Shown here piece after piece: positions 35,986-48,575 of a stretch of DNA of 64,000 bases (the stretch's first letter is position 1; the number at the start of each line of letters is the position of its first letter). The stretch is taken from the NCBI GenBank assembly GCA_030248225.1, contig JASANE010000200.1, forward strand, positions 16,388 to 80,387, written 5' to 3'. Both the position numbers and the translations under genes were made by a program. Under the pieces are notes generated by a model. The model ran no database searches. It was not told the origin of the DNA and saw only the letters and a list, made by a program, of their open reading frames with translations. Source of the DNA: Trileptium ribeirensis. Its lineage: Eukaryota; Nematoda; Enoplea; Enoplida; Thoracostomopsidae.

Positions 35986-36724
35986 TATACCTCCGAGGCA
36001 CTATACAATAGTACATTGTGTGACCTGTGCACAACACAGATACGTCAGTGCGATTAGGAGTTCAAGAGTTTATGGATACAATATATTTAGGAATTGACTT
36101 TATCTTTATCAAGCTGTGTCGGCCCACGGACTTCAGAACCGACCTGACTCAACCACTCATGCTCAGGATGCCTTTTTGGGATATAGAACTGTGAAAATTT
36201 TTACCTATCAGTTGGATATTTTAACGGCTGAGGTTATACCCGACCTGGACCCCATCCTACTACAACCTGTAATGTATTCTACTTGAAATAAATTTACGTT
36301 CTCTCCGCACTCTGCGTGCCACGCATTGGGCTCATGTGTCGTACAAGCACAAGTTTTTTCCTGACTAAAGAAATGACTAGCTATAAGTAACAATATTTGG
36401 AAGATTATAGTTTAAAGGAAGAGTGCGAAGTTTCGTGGTTTTTTGTGCCAAATTTTTGTGACAACAGTAACTCGTCATCAGTTGGGTTGATTTTCGAAAA
36501 CTTGTTTGTTACATACAGGCTTTATTGTTGCTGATCGTGCCTTTTGGATGATGGTTCTAAATGGTTATTCGACCAGTGAAATTATAGATTGATAATTTTC
36601 AGAATCCAAATTAAGCTTATATGATCGCACTCGCTCATTTTCCTCTCGTTGCGAGTAACTAAGTATAGTGCCTTGCACTGTGACAGTAATAATTCTGTAA
36701 TTGTATTCCAGGTTTCTTAGAACG

Positions 36725-37345
36725 ATGTTTAAAAATAATGAAATAGTGTGGGCTAAACTTAATAAAAAAGGTAATAATTATCCAGGTTTAGTAATTGATC
36801 CATCTGAAATACCAGGTCCGTCAAGTGATAGTGACGGATACTACTGTATATCATGGTTTCCCAAACATAACAAAATAAAGCAAGATCTTGTATCAAAATT
36901 TGACAACGACCACATTCTTACGTTAGTTAGCGACAAAATGAGTAAGCAACAAACTCTAAACGATGCAGTTAGATCAGCATTGGAATATTGTCAGTGGAAA
37001 CCAAACGAATACAAGTACTTATTGCCTGCTTTCGAGATTCTATTCAACACGAACGAACTTCCGATAGTTTGGCCGCCCTCAGCAGATACAAGCTATGGAG
37101 CACTTCACGATGATTCGCCTGCTTCCGAACACAATGCTGATACGAAAACTGAAGCCTATCGAAAACCGAGTGGAGTTCCTCCATCAACGAGCCTCATTCG
37201 TCGTGAATTAAAGGCAGATATGAAACGGCAAGGTGTTGAATCCGAGACCGACAGCAATACGAGCATTTCATCCGACGGCGATGATCCTAACTTCGTTCCA
37301 AGCGACGAGTCAGACGACGAAACAGTTTCCGTGGAATGTCAACAA
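36725..37345 (+). CDS. PWWP-like N-terminal coding exon
   Basis: The exon begins after the acceptor TGTATTCCAG at 36711. The first in-frame ATG after it is 36725 (MFKNNEIVWAKL). It runs 207 codons to a donor (CAACAA|GTAAAT) after 37345. The segment EIVWAKLNKKGNNYPGLVID and the following hydrophobic pattern resemble a PWWP domain, the chromatin reader that begins with a V-WAK strand and binds methylated histone tails and DNA; the canonical P-W-W-P itself is replaced by N-Y-P-G. After residue 140 the chain is acidic and polar (SSDGDDPNFVPSDESDDETV). Codons are intact throughout. The phase-0 donor pairs with the acceptor at 38210, leading into the decayed RNase-H-like region. It lies inside an intron of the minus-strand zinc-finger gene. 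The 5' non-coding exon was not found. Confidence 0.7.
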
Positions 37346-38210
37346 GTAAATACATTTTACTCGTAGTAAATTTATGTTGCATAATTTTCAGGTTTCTCAA
37401 TCAGCTAGGCACTGATGTGTCAGTAGAATTTTAATTAGTATTTTTTCCGTTGTTATCTCCTGTATAGTCCATTTTAGCGACGGAGCATCGTACATCTAAT
37501 CTTCTGCGCGTAGAAGGCACTTTCTTTCTTCATTCGTGTAGTGCAGTAGATGAAGTATATAGGTCATCCATTAGTAGTTTAATTGATTTGACATCACCGC
37601 TTCGACGTTAACTTTCATTACTACTTGATTGAGTAACGATATGGTGAGTTAATTGCACGGAAAGGCTTTAACCTTCACAAAAAAATTATTTTACTTATTT
37701 GGACACTTAATTGGAGGTTTTGGTGGTATGAAGGTAACAATAGTCTCTCCTGTATTGCTTTTAAATTCACAATCCGAAACTCCTCAACGTCATTTTGATA
37801 TCCGGGTTCTAGAAACCAATATAGATTATCTAACGAGGTCATTGTTCAAATATAGTCTTTTGCCGCGGTGTTGATTTATTTTTATGCACTTGTTTCCTTT
37901 TAATCTTTTTCTTTGATTCTTCACCGGCTGTCCTGCGATTAACAGATGTTCCGAAGCTTGATCAGCCTTAACAGTGTATCGACTGTTTACAATTTAAATA
38001 ACCTAAGGTTTTTATCTATGAATGTTACGTTAAGGTAGGGGACATTTTAGTAGTTGTATTGTTAATCAGAAACCTATCGGGAGTGTAAATTTAAATTTAT
38101 TAAATCTAGTTTAAATTTTATGCTTTGAAAGTTAGCTTTTTAAAGTTATCAGTTTTCCAGTTTGTCAAATGCATTAAGATAATAAACATATTTATTTTTA
38201 ATTATTTTAG
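37346..38210 (+). other. Intron between the PWWP-like exon and the decayed downstream exon
   Basis: It opens with GTAAAT and closes with TTAATTATTTTAG at 38210. A 73-codon open frame inside (37653-37874) shows no recognised domain. Confidence 0.55.
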
Positions 38211-39536
38211 CTACCAGAAGAGCCAAACCGTGTTCGCACCGCTACCGAATTAGTTGACGAAGTGGTTAGCGATCTACAACGACCCGTAGCACCTGCGGCC
38301 CAACGAACAGTCAAGATATCGCAGTGGAAAATACGGAAACAGGCACGCGCTTACATTAGCAACTCCAACTGATTGCGTCCAATTCATTGCTCCAACTGTT
38401 GCTCACACTGCCAAAGAAATTTTTCAGAAAATCGTAGGGAAAAATTTTAGCCGACTATTATGCTATGGAACAGTGCAACCAGAGGTTATTTATCTCTAAT
38501 AATATTAGCGTAATTGATGTTCAACGGCGAACTAGTGCAGTCCTAAATGGCAAGCCGCCGGCCCGTACGAAGACATATAAATTTTTTTTGCCAAAAGACG
38601 AAACTGGGCTCCAGGAACGTGTTTGTAAAGAGTTTTTATGGCAACTCTTGACATTGGGGACAAGTTTATTCGGGGGTGCTTGAAACATCGAAATACGCTC
38701 GGTGCGCCACAGCCGCCAAGGGTTGCCCCTCCAGTAAAACATGCTCTAACTCAGCATCAAAGGGAAGTAATTCAAACCCATATTGACAGTTTCCAACGCG
38801 TGCTCAGTCATTATTGCCGCAAATCATCTCGGCGGGTTGCCTAATCAGATCAGTGAACTGACATTATTTTCAGATTGGTGCAGCGGCCAGAACCGAAACT
38901 ACTTGGTTTTGGTTGCAATGCTTTATTCAATGCGGTCAACTTCTGGTCCAAGTGTAATTCAACACACCTTTCTTAAACCAGGTCACACTCAGATGGAGTG
39001 TGACCACCTCCATTCCTGCATCGAAACTGCCGCTAAAAACGTTAATATTCGAGTGCCCATTAATGTTTTAAAATTATCGAGGCCAAAGCAGCCATTCAAA
39101 TACGTATGTTAAAGAACTTTCTTTTAGTCACTTTTATGATATGAGGTTTATTGCCAACCGTTTTTTCAACAACCTCCGTCCTTCTATCCCCTTTTTTCGA
39201 ATACGTCGGTTCAAGCTTTGCCGAGAAATACCCGATCAAATCCTCTATTCTACGGATTATACCTCTGAGTACGAGAACTATGAGGTCCCGGAACTTCGTA
39301 CCCGCAAGTCAACTATGTGTTCATTGCAGCCAGCTGACACAGCTCCGCTACCAGTGTATAGGTCCAAAAAAGCTGACAATATTAGCCTGTGCCACAGCCT
39401 TGCGATCCCCAAGATTTATTGGCCTTACTTCGAGAACCTTAGTACGCATGTCGAGGAAGTCAGCGATCAATCTTCACAAGACGATGAATCCACGTGTAAT
39501 GAATCTACGACCGACGATGGTGATGACTACACGTAG
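38211..39536 (+). pseudogene. Decayed RNase-H-like (DUF7869-type) coding region
   Basis: Reading from the acceptor at 38210, the hallmarks occur in order but across several frames. They are VKISQWKIRKQARAYI; Cys-rich IHCSNCCSHCQRNFSENRR; TYKFFLPKDE; RVCKEFL then TLDIGDKFIRG; HIDSFQRVLSHYCR; SDWCSGQNRN; GHTQMECDHLHSCIE; and the closing KKADNISLCHSLAIPKIYWPYF. From memory this is the order in a widespread invertebrate family (DUF7869), whose D/E residues suggest an RNase-H-like fold. Breaks are an in-frame TGA at 38370-38372, a frameshift near 38444 in a run of A, another near 38636, apparent loss of the segment normally between SHYCR and SDWCSGQN at about 38820-38850, and one more frame change before 39141. 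The protein is therefore not made whole. It is probably the 3' part of the gene begun by the PWWP-like exon, or a gene captured by it. Confidence 0.72.
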
Positions 39537-39574
39537 GTACATAGTTTCAACTGTTTATTATATTTTACATGCGT

Positions 39575-39660
39575 ATTAAAGCCCGATATACACATTCTAT
39601 ATATACGGTATTGTCCGAAGGAATCTGTGCAAAAGCCCGATCTGCAGCTAATTTGCATAT
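39575..39660. repeat. Distal copies of the GCAAAAGCCCGAT motif
   Basis: ATTAAAGCCCGATATACAC and TCTGTGCAAAAGCCCGATCT repeat the motif clustered at 35671-35985, in the same orientation, just after the decayed gene. Confidence 0.65.
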
Positions 39661-41535
39661 ATGTTCTGAATATATCTTTCAACGCGACTTCAAAGCAAAT
39701 GAATACTTTATGCGGATAGTGTACAAAATAAAGGTTAAAATTCATATTAAACATTTTCTTGTTTGAATGCAAATTAAAGAAGCACGGTGAGAATGAATAA
39801 CGAAAAATTTTCCAACTGCTGTATCTCGAAAAGTGAAATTTGTAGACCGGCCTTTGATCAGATCGGCGACCCCGAGTGCCAAAATCAGTAAATTTAAGAT
39901 GATTTTAAAATTTGCATAAAATTAACTAATTAGCTAATATTGATTACTTAACTAATTAGTATATACGGTCAAGTTTCAGAGCTTCAGAAATATCATATAC
40001 GTGATCAGCATCATAGAAAATCCCCAAGTTCAATTTTTTCATTTCGGAGTACTTTAATTAGCTAATTAATAATAATTAATAAGTAAGTAGCTAAATAATT
40101 AACTATTTAGCCAATTTTTAACATGCCTGAATAGTAATAAACACCAGATTTATAATGAGCACAGCGAGATGTAATATACGCACCAAAATAATAGTTTACA
40201 ATAATTATTCATTGAAAAATAGGCAATATTTTTTTTGAAAATGTTAAAAATAAGCTGACACGCCTAACTAATTAGTTAATTACTAGTAACTAAAGCAGAT
40301 TTTGACAAAATCTGTATGTCTTGCGCCTGTCCGATATTAGGCTTTTCAAACATTTTTTTAATCGGCCCAGTAGTTATTGAGGAGTTCAACGGACGGACAA
40401 ATAGAGGGTATAGAATTTTCCCCCTCTAACGAAAACAAAAACGCTTCACTTCGCTAAGCTCAATAAAGAAATGTTGTTCGATTGGTTATTAGATGTCGTA
40501 TGCTCGAAACTCTGCAACCATTTTCTCTGAAGAATATGGTATATTCGTGTATATCATTAATATTAATGACGCAAGATTCCGGGAGGTTTCTTACAATAAC
40601 TTTAGAAAGGGATTTTTGTAAAGTTTTCATGTCAACTGAGGAGTTTGTATGGGAGAGAGTAAAGATTTTGCAAGCCCCCCCCTTCCTCTTTGGAGAAGCC
40701 TGTATAATATCTAATATCGTATATTTAGGTTTTCCGATATATATCAAAATTAAATATATAAGATAAATTTATATTTACGGTATACCGTAAACATATTTAG
40801 TTAGTACGTTCAATTTTGAAGTCCTCAACGAATGCCAACAGACATTAAAATTGCAACTTACGTACAAGGGAGATGAAAATTTCTCGGAGTCAAAAACAAA
40901 TAATTTAAGTGTTCAAACTAAAATATGCGACGAGAAAACGGCGCATAGGGATCAGCGGAAGGATATGAGTGGTCAGCCTGGTGTATAAAGCATATTTCGA
41001 ACCGCAGACACTTATTCCGGCTGATTACTAGTCCCGTTATTCACTATAATATATTCGTTAAATATATTACCAAGAGGAGTGGATAGGCGGTCCGGTTCGG
41101 ACCAGGGGCATAAGATTTCTTCTGAGACAATGAAATGAGAGTAAGCGCGGCTTCATTTGCGCCTTTAAAATCTAAAAATTCAAATTTTAGCAGTTTTACA
41201 TGCAATGCGGCTAAGGTAGTTAATAAATAAAACAGAAGCGACTGAGGTCATAAATAATTTTTACTTTACGTAATTTACTAATTTTTACACTCTGAATAGA
41301 AAGTTTAGAAATTATTGTAAATTTTTGTGAACACTCAGGCATTAAACCAGGGGTATCCAAAATTTTAGTAGTGGGTTCCCTGTTTTTCAGAAGGGGCAAC
41401 ACAAAAATTCTAAGTAATATCTACAGGCCCATCACCAATCAAAATTGGAGAATAGAGATATTTGTATCAATATATCAGAATATAGAATTATTTCGTCCAA
41501 CAATATTCTGAGCGAAATACAAATGAATAACTAAC
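39661..41535. other. Intronic stretch with TTAACTAATTAG repeats
   Basis: Between about 39900 and 40300 the near-palindrome TTAACTAATTAG and variants (TTAATTAGCTAATTAA) recur at least six times. Elsewhere I see a pair of overlapping, opposing open frames at 40460-40766 without a recognised product. No exon is supported. Confidence 0.5.
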
Positions 41536-41828
41536 CAAGTCGACGTTTTTAGCGAAAAATTTTTGCTGTTCTTTAATCCCGGGGTGTTTCAGCGGATTTT
41601 GTTGTTTGTCCACAGTGTCTGATAAAGCGCCAGGTTTCGCCATTGGTTCAACAAGTTGTTCGACCGACGGCGAATAATGTCGTTTCATAATCTCTGCGTT
41701 CGACGCAGGTCGTTTTCGAGACCAGTGACGGGCCATATGTGTTGAACAACCAAGTTTAGATGCAAAAACTCGTCCACAATAGATACAACTATAGGCTTGG
41801 TCCATGTCCGAGTAATGGTAGGCGCAAT
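41536..41828 (-). CDS. C2H2 zinc-finger gene, internal exon with one finger
   Basis: Minus strand, 293 nt. Acceptor TGTATTTATTTAG precedes 41828 and donor ACTTG|GTTAGT follows 41536. Entry phase 1 completes the codon GAT begun by the previous exon; exit phase is 0. It encodes DCAYHYSDMDQAYS, then a finger CIYCGRVFASKLGCSTHMAR-H (C-x2-C-x12-H-x3-H, the zinc-binding pattern for DNA contact), then a basic stretch (SRKRPASNAEIMKRHY) and a polar tail ending FFAKNVDL. The acceptor lies only 18 bp from the end of the MITE at 41846-42020. Confidence 0.85.
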
Positions 41829-41845
41829 CTAAATAAATACAGGTA

Positions 41846-42020
41846 TAGTACTAACCAGAAATTACCGGACATTAACAACGTGCGAGCTGGTCTAACGATA
41901 TTTTAACAATATTACAATAATAAAGTTATATTTTAGAGCAAATTGCTTCTGAGCTAGTCACGAGCGAGTTTTGAGTTATTTGAAATTGAGTGCAAACAAC
42001 AGTCATTTTAATGAGTTCTC
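41846..42020. mobile_element. Tc1/mariner-like MITE of the CAGTRCTCGCC family, beside a splice acceptor
   Basis: Left end TAGTACTAACCAGAAATTAC follows TA. The right end AACAGTCATTTTAATGAGTT is the inverted partner with drift, followed by TA at 42021. In the minus sense the element ends 18 bp before the exon at 41828 and therefore supplies part of the branch-point region. Confidence 0.68.
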
Positions 42021-43094
42021 TATAGTGAAATGCTCGATTGATGCAGTAATGATAAACAAATCTAACTAAGAGTAAATTGAAATGACGGCTCGCAAATAGG
42101 AATTTACACAGCGTTGTTCAAATCACCACAGTTATTTTCTAGGCAAGAATAAAGTAGCGTTAAGGCAATAGTTGGCATTTTATATAAAATAGTTGTTCCA
42201 TTTTACACAGTTTCACTTGTGTATAAAATTCACACTTTCGCGCTAACCCCACTCGAGATTCTCCCGTGCAATAACATGAGAAGCATATATTCCATCATTT
42301 TGTGTAGACATGCTGAGATCCCAGGCTTAACTTAATCTTGAAATCTGCGAAACCTGCTGACAAAAATAATCGTCTAAAGTGCATAAAAACTGAATAATAC
42401 AGTAAACGTTAGCCACACAAAAGGCGTCAGGAATCCACACGAAAACTCACTAAGTGTAAAAAACCTGCTTTACCACACTACACTGTAACCGAGCAAGTCA
42501 ACATTGTTGAAAGCCTTAATGCAACTAACAATGGTATGAGACGAAGCAGATATATTATAAAAACAGTTACAACCTTTAAAGTGCCAATGCCGAACAATAT
42601 TGAGTACACAACAAACAACAAGTCAAAGCGAAGCATTTTACATTTTTTATGATAGTTTAAAAATATGAAAATTCCTAATCCCCGACGCGAAAATTCCGAG
42701 AATGAATATGGTGCGGCACCATGGAAAGAAGTTTGCCAAATTCTTTCAGAATGTGAAAGGCTAGTAAGGCTAGCTAGAAGCATCCGCTTAATTAATGTTT
42801 TGGATATGTTTAAACTTCGTCTCAAAGCAACCGAGTTTAAAAATATGTGTCAGTAGAAAGTTGCGCAAGTCCCATAAAAATAACACAACTTAATTCCGAA
42901 GCATGGCTGGATTATGACACCTGCATTAAAGCGTATTAAAGGAAAATTATCCTCCTGACAACAAAGTTTGCAGCGATAAAATTACTCCAATGGGGCGTTT
43001 TGCCAGCTATAACCGGACAAAAAATTTAAACATCCATTCACATAATACAAACATACTTAACCTCATTTTTCAATTATCTGACTAAATCCCTTAC
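42021..43094 (-). other. Rest of the intron between the two zinc-finger exons
   Basis: It opens in the minus sense with the donor GGTAAGG at 43094. Open frames at 42478-42825 (minus) and 42665-42856 (plus) overlap and lack domains, so they are not called. Confidence 0.5.
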
Positions 43095-43358
43095 CGTCGT
43101 CATCAGTATTCGTCTCCTTATGTGAACCGGTGGAACACAATTCGGCAGTCGCTGAAGCGACCAACTGCGATTGCATCATTTCATTAGTCGGTCTATAGTG
43201 CAGCGAAATATGTTGAGCAAGTTCTTTGGGTGTGTCTGCGCCGTAACTACAAAAGTCGCAATCCAAGCGATGACTGCCAACATGATGTCGACAATGACCA
43301 TGATACTGCGAAGCATTGGGCGTCTCGAAAGGACAGTAGGCGCACAGAAACACTGTAG
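43095..43358 (-). CDS. C2H2 zinc-finger gene, internal exon with two fingers
   Basis: Minus strand, 264 nt. Acceptor TTTTCTTGTTTTAG precedes 43358 and donor GACG|GTAAGG follows 43095; phase is 1 in, 1 out, matching both neighbours. It encodes two closely spaced fingers: CAYCPFETPNASQYHGHCRH-H and CDFCSYGADTPKELAQHISL-H, both C-x2-C-x12-H-x3-H with eight residues between them. A polar tail (SQLVASATAELCSTGSHKE, then NTDDDG) follows. The gene product is probably a nuclear DNA- or RNA-binding protein. I cannot assign it to a named zinc-finger gene. The paired, irregular fingers differ from long KRAB-type arrays. Confidence 0.87.
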
Positions 43359-43654
43359 CTAAAACAAGAAAAAGCAAACCAGTACGGAGACTATACAAAA
43401 ACAAATTATACATGTTCAGAAAGAACAAAAATTGTATGTATTGTATGTCGAATTGTACGTATGTGCAAAGCAAATCATGTTTTTAAACACCACAAATTTA
43501 GTAGAAACATTAATGTAGCGAAACAAAAAAATATGTATAAAATAATATCACTTACACATTCAAATCACTATATGATTTAGTATCAACCAGAATGGCTATA
43601 TATATTCAGAATAGCGTTCTAAGTTTTGCCTGGTGTGGTGTTACGTATGCTTAC

Positions 43655-43838
43655 ATTTTTTATACACTGGATAATCGTCAAACGGGCTGTCTTTGGCACG
43701 GTTTTCAAAATCATCGTCTTCCAGACCAACGTCTTTTAAACGCGTATAGAACGTCGCAATTCGTTGATCGAGATATGTTTTCACTACTGCCATCGGATGA
43801 TCGTATCTGGCATTGGTTCTCTTGCGTTTCTTCTTTTT
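43655..43838 (-). CDS. C2H2 zinc-finger gene, internal exon, basic region
   Basis: Minus strand, 184 nt. Acceptor TTTGGTTTTTAG precedes 43838 and donor AAAT|GTAAGC follows 43655; phase is 0 in, 1 out. It encodes KKKKRKRTNARYDHPMAVVK, a likely bipartite nuclear localisation signal, then TYLDQRIATFYTRLKDVGLE, DDDFENRAKDSPFDDYPVYK. The exit phase joins the two-finger exon as serine (T|CT), and the entry phase matches the exit of the exon at 53465-53786. The 300-bp intron to the next exon has good borders. Confidence 0.8.
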
Positions 43839-44262
43839 CTAAAAACCAAATACCAATCAATGCATTTTCTCATGTGATAGTCGTGACTGAACAGCTGGCT
43901 TCTCCAAACTGGGGGCTCGCGTTTTAAGTCCTACCTTGTAAAAACAGCGCCCTCAATTTCTGCCCCGTCGCAAAATTTTTTGCTTCCCATACTCCGATGC
44001 CTCCGGAGATATTGCTTTTAACGCACACTGTAAATACATCACGAAACGATATAATAAATGCAAATTAGCAATATTGTTACTAAATTTCTATTCTAAAGCT
44101 AAAAAGACTTTTGAATTATATAAAAATTACTTTAAAATTTGTTTTTAAGTGAATACAAACGTGTTTCGGCGTTCTGAGAAGAATTTTCTTATTTTATTTA
44201 TTGTGAGTATTCACACAAAAAATTGTAACTTGCCTTAAAAGCTACGCATCATCATGATTACT
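43839..44262. other. Intron between the exon at 43838 and the visible edge of the inverted repeat
   Basis: About 420 bp. CTGGCTTCTCCAAACTG near 43894 resembles the tail of the composite repeats (GGCTGGCTTCTCCAAACTTT at 27463). Whether this stretch also belongs to the inverted repeat cannot be seen, because its partner lies beyond the window. Confidence 0.5.
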
Positions 44263-47234
44263 TAGGAGCAGCAGCATATAAAACATTTCCACCAATATTG
44301 AACCGTCCATAATCAGCTGTTTATGCTAATTTTGAGTTTTCCTGTCCCCCAGTCACTGGGAGAAACCCAATTTCTCGTCGCCAGGTGCCCCGGTTCGGTA
44401 CACCCAGGTATTTTGGATGCAATTTGGCAAAGCCAGTGGGGACGCTTCCTCAGTTCATGTGGAGCCCTTCAGTTGATCTGTGGAGATCATTAAGTACTGC
44501 AGCTGTGAGCAAACATTACATATGTGTAAATAATACACAAATCTAAGCGCTCAGCCATGCAGGGAAAAATTTGAGAATTTTTGCCCAAAAAAGGAAAAAA
44601 TTCGCATATTTTTAACCCAAATAAGAAAATTTCGCAAATTTTTTGCAGTCCGGAAAAGCTCATGGGGCATGGTCTTGGGCTGGCCTGTCCATAGTGTGTG
44701 GGGATGGATTGCATCACCCACTTTCTTAACCCCATGTTCTTGAGATTTTCTCTCATGTCCGCCTCCCACCGGCCGAAACACTCATATTATCCAAATCCAA
44801 AAAAAATTGGTGACTACGGCTTCGATCGTTTTCGTCAATTTGGATGGACTTTTGCGATAAAAAATCTAAATTTGATGGTGCTTTAACGATAAAACGATAA
44901 ATTGTCGAAACGAAAAAACCTCGAATTCATATCAGGCAATCAATGATTATTATCAAATCCAGCTAATATTAAATGCCCAGTTGAGTTTTGTTAACCTTAG
45001 GGTTTTATTTGAAAACCCAAGAGTTTTGTACCAGGTATCACAGTTTTAGCAAACCTACTAGCAATTTTTCGATGTACAGATCCGTTCAAGTACAAATGTA
45101 TGTGATAACATTGAGTAAAGCCTAGTAAAATACAGAAAATCAAAACGACGTCAATGATCGGTATGTGTTGATCTTAAATATGTTCCTAGAACACCCTTAT
45201 TTTACTTCGATCGGCTCAGGAATAATTCCTACTTCCTAACTCGACTCAGAGAATCATGTAAATTAAGTCTTCGCGAATTTCGCATTTATCTTATGCGTTA
45301 TACATTCGGCCAACCTGTGGAGTTGAGAATTCGTGTTCTCCCAATAATGTGTACAAACAGTGACAAACTTTTAACTCAGGGCCAATAGAAAATCGGCAAG
45401 AGTGAAAAGTTGCCTATCGGTCACTCGGGGTTCTAACTCTCACGGTGGATGGACAACGGAGGACAGGACGGGACGGGCAATCAGAAAGGGGGCGACGGCT
45501 ATCAAAGTAGGGTTCTAGACTGGAAAATTTCCTAGTAACGAAAATGTCTGTCTCCGACTTCTTCACCATCCTAATCCCTCACCCACACTTATATGCAGGT
45601 CCCGGCTGCTGCTTCCTCCACCGTCCAACCATCGTCCACGAGCAAAACCACGTGAGCCAAAATAATTACGACGGTGACGCAAGACGACATAGGTTCGCTA
45701 TGTAAGTGTAGTGTCGGAGACGTACAGTAAAATCGTCCCAAATTAGTACTACCGAAGTCTAACTCATAGATATCAGTCAGATCAATTAACCCCGACTGTC
45801 GGTTTCTTTGGTTCTGCTCTCCAACCGCTCGGAGGCCGTTTACATAAGACCGGGCTTCGGTCTTTCCTCAATTTAACCAATTACATTTAAAACTGGAACT
45901 GCTACCGTAAATCGGTGGAAGTCCCAACCCAAAAGAGATTCCTAACATTCCCTTGGAATAGGGGTAATTAAAACGCTCGTTAACTTTGAGGAATGTCGTC
46001 TACGAGGATCCAAAATTTGTCACCCCATTCCTTGTCCCGATCTTAGTTCAGCTAAATTGCGGATTTTCCTGGCGTTCTGACCCATTTTCTAGAGGTTATT
46101 CCCCAAAACCTTATCAAAACGAAGAATCCCAAATTTAACCCAATTTTCCCCAATTTTAATCACTAAATTAGATAATAATTATAATAGTAACTTATTAATA
46201 CTAATACTGCTAAAAGTTTTCTTAATATATAAATATATATAAATTTTTGGGTTCGGAGATGTAGAATCGCTAGCTTCGGAATCGAAGATTTCTCACTAGA
46301 CCGCACTATGGTGAAAAAGATGGGTGTCCGTTTATTTTTCTCTGTGAACAGGATTGCGTTATCTCAGCGTAAACCGATACAGACATGTGAGGGCTCATAG
46401 GAAAGCTACAATACTCTAGATGTGCCTTTTCGAGGTTTTATTCCGATTCGACACACACAGGTCCTACCACAGAGAGTCAAAAGTCAAAGGGGGTACCCAG
46501 GGGCCACAAAAATTGACCATTTTTGGGTCATTTTTGCTCATAACTCGGCAACCCTTGAGCCGATTTAAATTATTTTGATATCGAAATACGTGTCCTAGGA
46601 AGTTTTATTTATGGGTATATAAATTGCTTTGGTCGGGTCCATATGGGGCATGGGGGACTTTAGCAAATGACCGAATTTCCAAAATTTTGGTAAAACTTTG
46701 TCGACGTGTAGCTATGTAACCACTCAAACGATTCGAACGAAATTTGGTGTGTGGAGCTACCTGAAAGGTGTCAACAGATTTGATGCAGAATCTCTGGGTC
46801 AATTGGTACTTGAGGCCAAATTTGGGCCCGACGCCATATATATTTATCTGTGACATTACCACCTCTAATGGTATATTACCAGATTTGTGGCTCAAAATAA
46901 ATTCATATCAGTTTTCGTGGGTGCTGATTTCAAATCTTCCCTGTATTTAAACGTATCTCTTCGTGTAGAGGTAGTTATATCAATGGGTGAGACAAGGCGA
47001 GTGGTACGAAAGGGACGCGTGTCACGCGGTCTGTAGCAAATTCTGTTTCTATTTTCTGTGCTCCTATGCTTTTGTTAAGATTCTTATATACATAAATTAC
47101 ATACATATGTTGTTCACAATAATTCGTAAGCAGTTATGAGGTAGAGTTAACCGTCTTAGGGTACGTATTATTTATCTGACTATCACTTTTGCTGCGTCTA
47201 TGCATTATTGAACACCACATTAATAAATATTTTT

Positions 47235-48394
47235 CAGGGAATAACCGGAACCGGAACCAGCAACCGGAACCGTCCATTTAAACCGGATCCGGAACCGGAA
47301 CCTGGTCTTTGAAATTTATATATAGTAAAACAGATGAAGGAAGAAATCAAGGTATAGTGGATTTAAAATGCATTAAAATAACTTTTACATTAAACTTAAT
47401 ATATTGCGGTGGTAATATTGCCTTTCTGAAACTTTAAAGAGACTGAGGAAGCTAATAATGTTTATTTATCGATCAAATATGTCGGTTTTTGGACATTCTG
47501 AGCAAAAAATGTCTTCCACTACACACCATTGCGTATACTGCGTCAAATCGAATGTGCTTACAAAGCTTGGAGCGTAGAATACACACTTTCGCTCTGTCTC
47601 CAGTCGCCTCCCTTTAGTACACATACGTTTGTTGCATGTTCTTCTGTAGGAAACTTAAAATTATTGGTTTATATGATTCTAAGAGAAAATAATAGATAGA
47701 AGGTAATTTTCTGATCAGTGGTCGGAGACACTGTTTAGGCTAGCGTTGGACAAACAGTGCCCGTCAGTTAGATCATAATGATGAAAGCTTTCTAATCAGA
47801 ATGCTATAAATGAGACACACTGTGATGCTGCTCGCACAGTTTCAATAAATACAGGTCATTGCCAAGAAAGCAGTTTCTAGCTGCGTTGCAGATAACGTTA
47901 GTTTACTTCAATTTAGACTGATTTATTAACTTTACAAGCGCACTGGCGGGTGCTTGACGCAATTTATGTATGCCAAGCATACCCTAAGTAATTCTGCGTA
48001 AGCCATACTCTGTTACCGAGTTGGACCGGCTTAATTCAAACGTATCCCACAGACTTCTGGATGCGTAAAATAGCTGCTACAAGCATCGACCTGGCTTTGA
48101 TTTAACAAACTCCTGCAGGTTATTATGAAAAATTCCTGCTCAAATTATGTGCCCTACTTACGTTTCACACGGAAAATTGGTTAGTTAATCTTTTCTTTTG
48201 CGTGGTTGTATTGGAGCTTGATCATTGTATAATATATATTACATATGTTTGGATTACAGGATAAAGCAAAAAACGTGAAAAATTTCAAACAAAATTTTTA
48301 AACCGGTATTCCGGTTCCGGTATGGTTTTTCCCTTTGCCGGAACCGCAACCGGAACACGATTTTCGCCGGAACTGGAATTCCGGTTACTCCCTG
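47235..48394. mobile_element. hAT-like MITE, full copy with perfect 8-bp target duplication
   Basis: It begins CAGGGAATAACCGGAACCGG and ends AATTCCGGTTACTCCCTG. The octamer ATATTTTT flanks it exactly on both sides. An 8-bp duplication with CAGGG ends is the signature of hAT transposons. The interior lacks a transposase. The mirror copy is 59858-61020. Confidence 0.93.
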
Positions 48395-48575
48395 ATATTT
48401 TTTGGTGAGTTACACTTTTGTTTCGTAACAGGAATATATTTTTAACCAGTTGTTCCACTGTATGTTAACGTTACAGCTTCTCATTTCGCCGAATTCATAC
48501 ACTTGGCATGTCACCAAGATTCTAGCAATTATTAACTATATACTATTTTACTAAATTAAGGAATTTACTATATAA

